From the NCBI GenBank assembly GCA_016800925.1, contig JABCPU010000992.1, positions 1 through 19,268 of the forward strand: a stretch of DNA of 19,268 nucleotides. Reading direction: 5' to 3'. The DNA comes from Suillus spraguei. Its lineage: Eukaryota > Basidiomycota > Agaricomycetes > Boletales > Suillaceae. Numbering within the stretch: position 1 is the stretch's first letter; each line of letters starts with the position of its first letter. A program made the translations under genes and the position numbers. The notes under the pieces were generated by a model. That model made no database searches and was not told the DNA's origin. It saw nothing but the letters and a program-made list of their open reading frames with translations. Below, piece by piece: positions 1-7,580 of this stretch.

Positions 1-68
1 GTGGGGAGGAGGAGGAGCCGGAGGAGAGAACAGTAGAGTACAAAATGTGCGTGATTTTGCATTCTTAC

Positions 69-96
69 CAGCATCCTCTGCTCCAGTCCGATTCAT
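69..96 (-). CDS. Possible first coding exon of a gene leaving the left edge
   Basis: On the minus strand an ATG at 94-96 opens a nine-codon stretch (M N R T G A E D A) followed after one more base by a good fungal donor, GTAAGA, at 63-68. No acceptor AG is visible in the 63 remaining bases to the window edge, where the sequence turns pyrimidine-rich, as expected near a 3' splice site. The product cannot be recognised. The call rests only on the ATG, the donor and the pyrimidine-rich tract, so it may be chance. Confidence 0.2.
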
Positions 97-651
97 AATG
101 ATAATGACCGTACGCTGACCGATGATAGGTCCTGATCGACAAATAATTCACCGACAATGACTCTCCACGCTTCACCACACTGTCATACACATTTCCTATA
201 TACCGATATTCACCTGCAACCTAACATCTGGATTGCACAACAACAGGTATTAGCTTGGATACACAGACATTGCAGCCTATCTGGTTTAGTTCTTGTGTTA
301 TACATTCGCATCGAACTTACTGTTGTTTGTTGCATCATTAGATCACACTGTCTCACTACTTATCAGTTGGCCATGTGTAAATTGTGCCAGTTACCAAAAC
401 AATCACTTTTCTTGATTTTACAGATTCTGCGACAGTGTCGACGAGTATCAATTCGTTCTTCAACAAACACGCGCATTTTGATGATCTCAAATGTGTGATT
501 AGTACAATTCCACCCCCGCGCTCATGCACAAACCAGAAACAACCTCTAATTTATAACGTCTGGTGAGAGAGACGGGCTTGGGTAGATTGTGAATTTGTGA
601 TATACAGTTAGTGATCGTGAATCCTCGCGACCAGCCTGTCTAGTACGTTCC
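97..651. other. Intergenic stretch without recognised gene
   Basis: Several short overlapping open frames occur on the plus strand, the longest about 113 codons from 157. They show no domain signature, no compositional regularity and no flanking splice logic. The stretch lies between the 3' end of the hydrolase gene (stop at 652-654, minus strand) and the possible exon at 69-96. I see no RNA gene or repeat in it. Confidence 0.5.
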
Positions 652-1869
652 TCAACAAACTTGTTGCAATGAATCGCGAATCCAACCCTCAAGCTCTCTG
701 TTGAACGTTTCCGGTTCCTCCAAGTGAACCCAATGTCCTCCTTCGAACTCTACCATCTTGAGACCTCCGTCGCGTATTTCTTCATAAGTGGGACGCCGTA
801 ATCATACACGCATACGTGGTCTTTCTTTGCGACTGCGAAAAACGCGGGTTTCCTGATAAACTGATTCTCTTCTGGTATCTCTATCATCGCGGTCAACCGT
901 CATCAGACCATGTATTAAGCAATGAGTTGAATATTATGTCGCACCTTCCATGATGCGGTCATTAACACCACCGAGCGTGCACCGATACCAGTTCAGGGCG
1001 CTCGTCAACCCACCTTTCCTTAGTGACTCGAGCAAGAGTGAGTGGTGCTACATTTTATGGACACAGTCAATTCTGACAAGCCTGACAGAGGAATATGAAA
1101 CACCTCATCTGTAAGATAACTGCCTCTCTTTGTTGTCTTTCCGTTTTCGACAAAGGCCTGTATCTCCCCGGGTTGATTCATGAGAGTCAGCCAACTATCA
1201 GGGTCATCTGGGTAAACCACGGAAATCAATGATTCCAGCTTTGCGTCTAATCAATAACAAATGATCAAGTGTTGGTCAAACACTCACGTTCTTCTCGATG
1301 GTTTGGGGAGCGCTGTCTTGCTCAAAAAATTTCCAGTACCCCAGTAGCGGCCGGCCGAACATCTTGATATTCATCTCCAAAACAACATCAATGGGAGGGA
1401 AGGGGGCGTATATGTCGTATGGCACGACAGTCCATGCGAAACCCAAGAAACGGTCAGAGTGTTTCATTGATAGGATAGAGATCATGCGCGAGCCCCTGAT
1501 AACAGTTCTCAGTTTGGTTATTACGCGTTCAGTTATATCTTACCAGTCGTGCCCAACTGCTATGGTTTTCTGAACTTTCTCGGCATCAAGAATGTCAAGC
1601 AAGTCTTGTGCCATTGCGGTGTGCAGAAAGAGGGACGCATCGGTGGGTTTAGACGTGCCGCCGTATCCGAGCATGTCAGGCGCGATTACTCCGAATCCCT
1701 TCTCAGAGAAGTAGTTGATCTGATGATACCAATCGTACGAAATCGAGGGAAAGCCATGGACGAAGAGTAGAGTGGGCTTGTCGTCCACAGCTGGCAAAGA
1801 CAGATAGTGGTAAGTCAATCCTCTGGAAGTGACAACGTCTTTGTACTTTGAAAGAAGGCTCTCGTTCAT
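652..1869 (-). CDS. Epoxide-hydrolase-like alpha/beta hydrolase, five exons, one frameshift
   Basis: Predicted soluble alpha/beta-hydrolase of the epoxide hydrolase type, which opens epoxide rings through an Asp nucleophile; the substrate is unknown. Exons on the minus strand: 1544-1869, 1288-1495, 1104-1238, 945-1047 and 652-880. The introns are 48, 49, 56 and 64 bp with GT-AG ends and restore frame. Visible motifs: HGFP oxyanion-hole loop (residues 38-41), nucleophile elbow GHDWG with D108, a lid Tyr in LNWYR, an acidic residue in KKDHV and the catalytic His in GGHWVHLEEP. Expected length is about 333 residues, normal for the family. The start at 1869 is the only ATG ahead of the conserved core. 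Oddity: in exon 5 the frame breaks in a C-run (plus 790-792). Read straight, the protein ends at 750-752 without the catalytic His. One extra base gives a fully conserved tail ending at 652. This is either a sequence error or a recent null allele. Confidence 0.85.
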
Positions 1870-2245
1870 GGTAGTATGACTCGGACAAGCTGTAGGACTG
1901 ACCTTTGCTTGTTTTAGAGTGCATGCGCAGTAACTAAGTCGCTTAAGGTATTTTGTTTCAAATCAGCTGCGCTCCGTGGCGCTCGGGGTCATGACTCATA
2001 GTGTACTCGAAGGTGGTGCACATTAATTCGCTGTATTATGCGTTAACCCCATGTAGTGTTGTGGGCTGGCAGAATCTGGCAGAAAAGGTGATCACTGCGA
2101 ACGATATCTTGATAACTTCCTCACCTTATATAGCCATAGTAACCAGCTTTCTCCATCGATTCAGAGCAATTGTATGTAGAGTAGAAAAAAATCAGTTGTA
2201 CAGCTTGTACTACGTTATCACAGACAATCGTTTATGCGATTACAC
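1870..2245. other. Intergenic region between hydrolase and transposon relic
   Basis: This stretch holds the presumptive promoter of the minus-strand hydrolase and then AT-rich sequence leading into the BED-finger relic. Overlapping open frames of 73 to 94 codons are present but show no recognisable motif. I identify no TATA box or operator with confidence. Confidence 0.4.
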
Positions 2246-2249
2246 AATG

Positions 2250-2830
2250 CCTCCTGCCACTGCAGTTACCGGACGCCCTTTATAACTGACAATTTCAATC
2301 GTGGCGAGATAACAAATCTGGACGCTACTACTGGTCTTGCAAACACTGTCCAAATGCCCTTCGCATCCAAGGTCGTGACAACCAACTCCCAAACCACCTT
2401 ATTCACAAGTGTAAAACATGTCCGGCAGAAATACGAAAGCAGGAGAAGATGCCGTAGAGTTCATTAATTCCGATAAGATTGATCATTCTCCCACCCACAA
2501 GGCAGTTCAGAACCGGTCGTGCTTGGTAAACGCAAAAAGTGCACTTTAAATGGCTACTGCCTGACAAAGGAGCAGTACATATTCTCGCGCGAATATCAAG
2601 CTATTGCGGTAAGTATAGCCAGCCTTAGGCAATTGATACTCAAAGTTGAATAAACTGGCTTTAAGTTCACACAGCATTTGCCCTGCTGGAACACGAAAAA
2701 GATGCGAACGAGTACTGATTGACGGATTGGATGAAGTGTTGGAAGGTCAAGTTTACGATTTTGCGGAGTTGGAGCATGTTGACCAAGGTCTTCTACCGAA
2801 ATCCATCAGGAAATTCACACATTCCTTGAC
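2250..2830 (+). pseudogene. BED-type zinc-finger transposase relic (hAT-like)
   Basis: Translated across frames, the plus strand reads as the N-terminal part of a BED-finger protein of the sort found in Agaricomycete hAT transposases. It begins M-P-P near 2250 with a TGRP-like motif, then DNFNRGE. After a frame change it continues WRDNKSGRYYWSCKHC (C-x2-C) and HLIHKC (H-x4-C), which together give the BED zinc ligands, then CKTCPAEIRK, which is typical of the family. A stop follows at about 2457. After another frame change comes KRKKCTLNGY, resembling the basic stretch and TLDSY motif that follow the finger in these proteins, then LTKEQ. A donor-like GTAAGT at about 2610 and CACAG at about 2673 could be an intron. 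A further open stretch (VLIDGLDEVLEG, DFAELEHVDQG) may be later transposase sequence. At least two frame changes and in-frame stops mark it as dead. Neither the RNase H-like catalytic core nor terminal repeats are identifiable. Confidence 0.6.
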
Positions 2831-3097
2831 GTGCCCTTATGCGGACTTATCATGCTTAATCAGCTTAACTCACTTATCTCAAAACTTGTTTGCTCTCTCT
2901 CACATCATTCACCTGGCATATCTTATATTTTTTGAGTGCGAAATACAATAAAACATGTATATTAATATATCTCAACTTTTATTTTCTGAATTCATTCACA
3001 TTGAAATTTTGGACAAGTAGATTCAATTTCACCAAGGCAGTTAAGTGTAAATAAGTCCGCATAAGGGCACGTCAAGGAATGTGTGAATTTCCTGATG
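2804..3097. repeat. Perfect 47-bp inverted repeat with 200-bp spacer
   Basis: The left arm 2804-2850 and the right arm 3051-3097 are exact reverse complements over 47 bases, starting CATCAGGAAATTCAC on the left. The 200-bp spacer is very AT-rich. The left arm sits at the end of the open stretch attributed to the transposase relic. Outside the arms similarity stops sharply, and I see no matching target-site duplication. This could be a foldback element, a terminal-repeat remnant or an inverted duplication of local sequence. Confidence 0.85.
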
Positions 3098-3217
3098 TCG
3101 GTCGATGACGAGATCATGGTAGTTGATCACAGCTCACAAGACGACGGACAGTGGGATGTGGATGCTCTTCTAATGGTGTTTCTTAGCGACGATTACCATA
3201 CATTGTCATATACATAG
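3095..3217 (+). CDS. Small acidic open frame, 40 codons
   Basis: A short open frame starts at the ATG in the right arm of the 47-bp inverted repeat and ends with TAG at 3215-3217. It encodes a strikingly acidic peptide (MSVDDEIMVVDHSSQDDGQW, then two further Asp-rich turns and SDDYHTLSYT). Its composition is more protein-like than nearby chance frames, so it may be the C-terminal end of a decayed gene, possibly the transposase relic upstream, rather than a gene in its own right. No family is recognised. Confidence 0.2.
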   Translation: MSVDDEIMVVDHSSQDDGQWDVDALLMVFLSDDYHTLSYT

Positions 3218-3361
3218 CCTTGTAGCGCTTTGAGAATTTTGCCAGGTGGCGCTTCTGCCGGTTGTGCCGGCACAATTAGACGCTGGTCCCAGCACCCATC
3301 GTGTCTCTCGGGGTCCTGCTTCGGATGTTTCCGCCCAGCCCCCCCAAAAAATGGATTCCGC

Positions 3362-3433
3362 CTCAATTCTCATGATGTCAAGTTCAAGACGTGGAACTTG
3401 ACACGTCTTGTACTTGACATCATAAGAATTGAG
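3362..3433. repeat. 32-bp inverted repeat (hairpin, 8-base loop)
   Basis: Arms 3362-3393 and 3402-3433 are reverse complements with two mismatches, separated by eight bases. A nested alternative pairing (3377-3385 with 3394-3402) also exists. It is immediately followed by a palindromic ACCCGGGTACCCGGGT at about 3449-3464. It encodes nothing recognisable. Confidence 0.85.
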
Positions 3434-3660
3434 CACGCCTATGGGTGGACCCGGGTACCCGGGTGCTTCGAACTGGAGCCTCAAAATCTAGCTATTAGTC
3501 TTAGCGAAATTTGGAGACCCACAATTATGAGGCTGAAGATGCAAGCTGCAGAGTTCTTGGTTAAAGTTGGCATGTCATTTGATGTTGGCTACAATAGTAC
3601 TTGATATCGATAGACAGTAAGACAGCAATGTCGGTGGTAGATGCAAAGCTTAACCAAATA

Positions 3661-3800
3661 CTAGTGACCCGTGGGCACCCGCGGGTACCTCGAAATTTGG
3701 ATGTTGATGACCGTACTCGCCCGGTTACACCCAAGCCAACCCGTAACCCGTAGCACCCAACCCGTACACTACCCGTGGGTTCCACCCGGGCGCACTCTAT
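3661..3800. mobile_element. GC-rich ACCCG-repeat element, probable small non-autonomous transposon
   Basis: About 140 bp enriched in ACCCGT/ACCCG units with imperfect terminal inverted repeats. The left end reads TAGTGACCCGTGGGCACCCG. The reverse complement of the right end begins TAGAGTGCGCCCGGGTGG and converges on the same ACGGGTA. Runs of this kind are characteristic of hAT-type ends in Agaricomycetes, and a BED-finger hAT relic lies 1 kb away. The 8-bp flanks do not match, so no target-site duplication supports an insertion. A similar ACCCGGGTACCCGGGT-GCTTCGAA motif lies at about 3448-3472. The class assignment is inference. Confidence 0.35.
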
Positions 3801-4254
3801 GTCAGGCCCTAGAATTGCGTTCGCGAAAATGCGTCATTCGCGTTAGTACTGAGGAGAATCGAAGAGGAAGGAATGATGCAATAGGGTTCCCATCACGAGC
3901 GCCGGAGGGGAGGGCATGAACAGCATAGAGTCATATACATATCTGCAAATACGTAAAAGGCTGGTGAGCGAGAAATGATGACTGACGATATCGAGAGGAG
4001 TGCGAATGCCAACAAGATGGCAAAAAAAAGTATGCGTAAGCACCTCAGGCCTCAAGGGTAAATGTTTGAATAGCACTCATCCCTTCATTAAATGTTGACG
4101 CTTGGGTAGCAAACTAAAAAAAAATGATAGAATATTCTCGAACAGGATACTTCATACGTTGGAGTGCGCGGAATGGCGAGCGTAGAGCCTACGGTCGATT
4201 ACTTGCAGGTTCGTGAATCGGGTGCAATGGATCAAATGACAGTCATGGCATGTA

Positions 4255-4372
4255 AAGTTATGACCGAGTCGGGGCCCGGGAGGACAGGGAAAACCATTTG
4301 GACACTTGATATCAGTGACTGCCAGACTCGTCTGGTCGACGACAGCTGGCAGTACTTGATAATCATTTCTCA
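4255..4372 (+). repeat. Dispersed repeat copy 1 (simple form)
   Basis: This copy shares with 7430-7580 an opening GTTATGRCC, then GGGCCCGSGAGGAYAGGGAAAA, a central GACTGCCAGRCTCRTCTGGTC and a closing CAGTACTTGATAWTCATTTCTC. A short internal inverted repeat (CTGCCAG and CTGGCAG) is present. The shared order and spacing show that the two are copies of one repeat family. This copy lacks the long fold-back present in the other and so approximates the earlier state. Confidence 0.7.
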
Positions 4373-4674
4373 TAAAAAAATTCATATGGACGTTCGTTGA
4401 ATTACCGCGGTGCGAAGATTAGAGCCGAAAGTTGACGGACTGAGTTTGAATTTGGTTCTTGAATCATTAACAAGGTGTATACTTGCTTCAAGGCTGATAC
4501 TCCTTAAGCAAACCCCAACGTTTTGTCCACGATGGTCATTCACGAACACCATCAACATACGCGCTCACTCAACCCACTCTCTACCGATGTCATCCCCTGG
4601 TTGGTAGTCGGGAATCAATTCATGACGTGTTATAAGCTATTTGTGGTCAATGGAGTCGGATGTTGAAGCTGGTG

Positions 4675-4815
4675 TTACTTTTCTAGTGGCGTCGCCAACA
4701 GTCGAAACTTAGCTGACAGGCGCTCACCGAGAACATATTCATCAATCTTCCAGGGCATAATTTGAAGACTTGCTGTGGCTGCAAGAACGATGTCCGGATC
4801 TTTGTCTTTCTTTTA
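4675..4815 (-). pseudogene. Possible C-terminal coding fragment
   Basis: The minus strand is open from about 4815 to a TAA at 4675-4677 and reads in part DPDIVLAATASLQIMPWKID, then EYVLGERL. The balanced composition resembles a real protein end, and the frame meets a stop just upstream, so it would be the last exon or the relic of a gene. I do not recognise the family. Confidence 0.2.
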
Positions 4816-4990
4816 GTTTAGGGATGGTGTTGTATTCATCGCACATCAATAACGGATTATGAATCAGGTTGTAGCGATTGATGAACTTGAATCTACATCT
4901 GATCGACCGGGCAACCACCAGGCTAAGATTAATTACGGTGAACTTCTAAAGAACCCATCCATGAGTGAATATCAAGGTGTGTTCCGACAG

Positions 4991-5080
4991 AAAAAAACCT
5001 TGTCGTCGGTAGGTTTCGAACCTGCACAATCCAAGAGGAACAAATTTTGATTCTGTTGTGGAAACTACCTGTCTAGGACC
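4991..5080 (-). repeat. tRNA-Leu-like unit A
   Basis: Read on the minus strand: A-box-like GACAGGTAGTTTC at 5061-5073, then an anticodon-type hairpin with stem ACAGA (5052-5056) paired to TTTGT (5040-5044) around loop ATCAAAA, giving anticodon CAA (Leu). A variable-arm-like stretch follows, then the B box at 5012-5022, a 3' acceptor-like CGACGAC at 5002-5008 and T7 at 4991-4997. The length of about 80 nt suits a class II tRNA. A matching 5' acceptor strand is not found. Confidence 0.55.
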
Positions 5081-5140
5081 AGTTACAGTGATTTCCTAAA
5101 GAAATCATTCATGAGTGAACATCAAGGTGTGTTCTGATAG

Positions 5141-5228
5141 AAAAAAACGACGTCGTCGGCAAGTTTCGAACCTGCACAGTCCAAGAGAAACATTTGATTC
5201 TGTTATGGAAACCACCTGTGCAGGACCA
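5141..5228 (-). repeat. tRNA-Leu-like unit B
   Basis: This unit has the same order as its neighbours: A-box-like CACAGGTGGTTT at 5209-5220, ACAGAATCAAA anticodon region (one or two bases lost from the 3' stem), B box around 5162-5172, CGACGAC acceptor-like end and T7 at 5141-5147. The T-arm stem still pairs with one G-T pair. Confidence 0.5.
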
Positions 5229-5287
5229 ATGACGCTGAACTGCTGAAGAAACCATCCATGAGTGAATATTAAGGTGTGTTCCGACGG

Positions 5288-5372
5288 AAAAAAACCTCGG
5301 GAGGTTTCGAACCTACAGTCAAAGAGAAACAGATTTTAATTCTGTTGTAGCAACCACCTGGTTATGACTTGT
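5288..5372 (-). repeat. tRNA-Leu-like unit C
   Basis: This unit has the best-preserved anticodon arm. Stem ACAGA (5341-5345) pairs perfectly with TCTGT (5329-5333) around loop ATTAAAA, giving anticodon TAA (Leu UUA). The A-box-like CCAGGTGGTTG lies at 5351-5361, the B box at 5303-5314 and T7 at 5288-5294. The acceptor-like end has diverged to CCCGAGG. Confidence 0.55.
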
Positions 5373-5429
5373 TCGGGCGAACTTCCAAAGAGATCATCCA
5401 TAAATGAATGTCAACGTGTGTTCCGATAG

Positions 5430-5510
5430 AAAAACTGCAGTTCAGCAGGTTTCGAACCACACTGGCCAGGCTACTTTCATTCTTCCACTTGACGAGACTT
5501 CCCAAGTTGA
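5430..5510 (-). repeat. tRNA-like unit D, degenerate
   Basis: The B box at 5448-5458, the T5 at 5430-5434 and the downstream spacer motif are kept. The D-arm and anticodon region have decayed beyond confident assignment. It is the most upstream unit on the transcribed strand. Confidence 0.4.
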
Positions 5511-5744
5511 AAACCTATGGGGCCCCTGATTGATACGGCCCGGAAAAGATGACATGGATAACAAAGTTTGGATCTGAACGTCTACGAGACAAAACTGCCC
5601 CGACGAGGGACGAGGACTGAGATAATCCTAATTCACCATCATCAGCAGGTTCAATATGATTGACATCACTACTGAGTATACATGAAGTTTCTGGATACAC
5701 AGGAAAATCAGCAGATAGTAAAAAACGAGGACGATGAGACACTG

Positions 5745-5876
5745 TCACCACCTTGAAGGCCAGACATAGAGGATTGGAGACGGGAGCCTCGTCTTCCCAC
5801 AAAACAGTGACCACGTAGCAATCCAGTTCACCCCAAACACAATATTGAGACTACACGCGACCTCGAACTCGACATC
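5745..5876 (-). pseudogene. Possible retropepsin-like fragment
   Basis: An open minus-strand stretch of 43 codons reads in part VACSLNIVFGVNWIATWSLF and ends at TGA (5745-5747). The pattern hydrophobic-G-x-[DN]-W-hydrophobic resembles the second signature of retroelement aspartic proteases. Adjacent minus-strand frames (DLIQLGRLPV from about 6030) could belong to the same decayed gene. The catalytic D-[ST]-G is not visible, so this is a weak resemblance only. Confidence 0.2.
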
Positions 5877-6636
5877 AGTAGTGAGCGCACGGCAATGAAC
5901 TGAATTTCAGTAAAATGCGAACTTGTGCCCAAATGACCGAGCGAACGAGCAATCGAAGAAGAAATGAGAGAAGAATGCGATTCAAGGTCAAGCAACAGAC
6001 ACAGGAAGACGACCGAGTTGAATGAGGTCCGGTAAAACACGATATAACTCTAATGCCGCATCAATGGTTAATATTCGAGTGTAGGATATTCCATAGGCAT
6101 AGAGCGATGGTATCCAAGCAAAATAATATGCCCCCTAATATACAGAAGTTTGTGTCCTACATCTATCCGAGGTCAACATCAACGTCGACATCATCATCAA
6201 CGAACCAAACTCACCCACATCTAACTACTCAGGATATCAATCAACAGCTCATCACCGTACCAGTCTTCTTATCGCCTTGCGGGTCCACTTTCTCTCACTC
6301 CTTCAACGCACCCTCAAAGCCCTCTCACATCGTCTGTCCGAGATGCACGTCCCACTTCCCTATCATCTGGTACCTGCGCATCGGCAGTGTCGGCCGTTGC
6401 AGGGCTCGGCATCTGCAACAACCTCACACTTGCAGTAGAGCGCACCTGCTTTCAGCTCTTCTTCTGGAGCATCTGTGCCTTGACGAGCATTGTTCTTGGA
6501 AGGCGAAAAGTGACGTGCAGCACGGATTGGATGGCAGATATCGGAATTTTGTAAGGCGGACAAAGTGTTGGAGAAGTATGTACCTGAAGAATCGTCAGCA
6601 TTTAAGTATTTAAATCAAATGAGGAGTCTGACAGAA
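5877..6636. other. Region without supported gene
   Basis: The longest open frame here is 186 codons on the plus strand (6053-6613). It is rich in Ser, Thr, His, Arg and Cys, has no recognised motif and no splice context, and I do not support it as a gene. The rest is stop-rich. The stretch ends at the long inverted duplication. Confidence 0.45.
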
Positions 6637-6898
6637 TGTCAAGATATGACTATCGACGTCATTATCATACGTACTCATCCTTTTCTTTTACATACACAAT
6701 CACTCCTTGTTGCACGCCTCAGACACGTTTGCCTTTGATTCTCCGTCTAAACCATCATATTAAAACCTGTTTTAATATGATGGTTTAGACGGAGAATCAA
6801 AGAGAAACGTGTCTGAGGCGTGCAACGAGGAGTGATTGTGTATGTAAAAGAAAAGGATGAGTACGTACGATAATGACGTCGATAGTCATATCTTGACA
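6637..6898. repeat. 130-bp-arm inverted duplication (near-perfect palindrome)
   Basis: The left arm 6637-6766 and the right arm 6769-6898 are reverse complements with about four mismatches in 130 positions, separated by only two bases. The centre is AAAAC-CT-GTTTT. Homology ends abruptly at TGTCAAGATATGAC. The right arm continues into an open minus-strand stretch (6899 to about 7180), while the left flank is unrelated, which suggests that the right side is the source and the left side the inverted copy. There is no visible target-site duplication. Transcribed from either strand it would form a 130-bp hairpin RNA. Confidence 0.95.
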
Positions 6899-7165
6899 CA
6901 GAACGCCGAACATGGATTGATTTCGTCCCCGAACTGCATTTAATAGCAATGCAATGGTATCTGATCTAGAAAGCCCGGGACATACATATACGGCGATGAT
7001 GTTGAGCTTTTGCATCTTGTCACTCACGACGTAGATGATGGAGTTGTCTGTCCTTGGTATTTGCACACCCGATGGTAGTGCATCAAGGACACGCTGGAGA
7101 TGGCGGGTGAAAACTAGACTGGTGACCAATCATTTGAGGGGAGCGCCGGCCTTCTTGGTAGATGT
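6899..7165 (-). pseudogene. Decayed coding stretch, unrecognised
   Basis: The minus strand reads from an ATG at about 7177 (MPPPTSTKKAGAPLK), has one TGA at about 7132-7134, then stays open for about 110 codons through the right arm of the long palindrome. It includes SLVFTRHLQRVLDALPSG and IIYVVSDKMQKLNIIAVYV. A single stop in an otherwise long open and reasonably protein-like stretch suggests a dead gene. I cannot name the family. Confidence 0.25.
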
Positions 7166-7429
7166 TGGAGGCGGCATGGAAGTTAGAGAATAAGAGAGTG
7201 CAGCAGCGACGTAGACAGGATTGACGACATTGTATATCCCGTCCTCATCGCACCCAGAGAAGAAGAATGAGAATTGAGGATGCTAATGAAGTGTGTTGTC
7301 TCTCCTGTGTTAGTACAGCAGGATCCTGGCGACCGATCATGCAATGGAGCCCAGCTGTTGATATTCGTGTGCCAATATGATAACATACAGTCTAGTCTCC
7401 TTTGCTGTGAGGAAGTGAGAAGCAGACTC

Positions 7430-7580
7430 GGTTATGGCCATCTCAGGGCCCGCGAGGATAGGGAAAATCTTTTGACTGCCAGGCTCATCTGGTCAGTACT
7501 GTACTGACCAGATGAGCCTGGCAGTCAAAAGATTTTCTCTATCAAGTACTGACAGTACTTGATATTCATTTCTCGTGGGA
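7430..7580 (+). repeat. Dispersed repeat copy 2 with two fold-back duplications
   Basis: Homologous at both ends and in the centre to 4255-4372, but containing two adjacent palindromes. The first has 43-bp arms, 7457-7499 and 7501-7543, with one mismatch and a single-base centre. The second has perfect 11-bp arms, 7541-7551 and 7553-7563, also with a single-base centre. The second arm of the small palindrome (CAGTACTTGAT) is present in copy 1, while its inverted partner is not. The extra sequence in this copy is therefore the inverted material. Confidence 0.85.

Larger units (their letters stand above)
4859..5510 (-). repeat. Tandem array of tRNA-Leu-like units with T-runs
   Basis: Four clear units and one partial one repeat with spacings of 150, 147 and 142 bp, measured on the shared ATGAGTGAAT motif at 4961, 5111, 5258 and 5400. 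On the minus strand each unit is a tRNA-like segment followed by a T-run (seven, seven, seven and five T) and a spacer containing GGAACACACCTTGATATTCA. The tRNA-like segment has an A-box-like CAGGTGGTT, an anticodon-type hairpin and a B box GGTTCGAAACC (consensus GGTTCGANTCC). Spacing between the boxes fits a long-variable-arm tRNA such as Leu or Ser. The 5' acceptor half does not pair convincingly with the 3' half, so these are probably decayed or SINE-like rather than working tRNA genes. The units differ from each other, so the array is not recent. Confidence 0.65.

Noticed and set aside
157..498. 113-codon plus-strand open frame
   Set aside because: No domain, no repeat and low similarity to any pattern I know; likely chance.
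4859..5510. Functional tRNA-Leu gene cluster or CRISPR-like array
   Set aside because: The 5' acceptor strands do not pair with the 3' strands and the arms have decayed, so working tRNAs are unlikely. The units are far too long and diverged for CRISPR, and the context is a fungal nucleus.
6053..6613. 186-codon plus-strand open frame
   Set aside because: No motif, odd composition (many His, Arg, Ser, Cys), no splice logic or neighbour support; plausible as a chance frame in decayed DNA.
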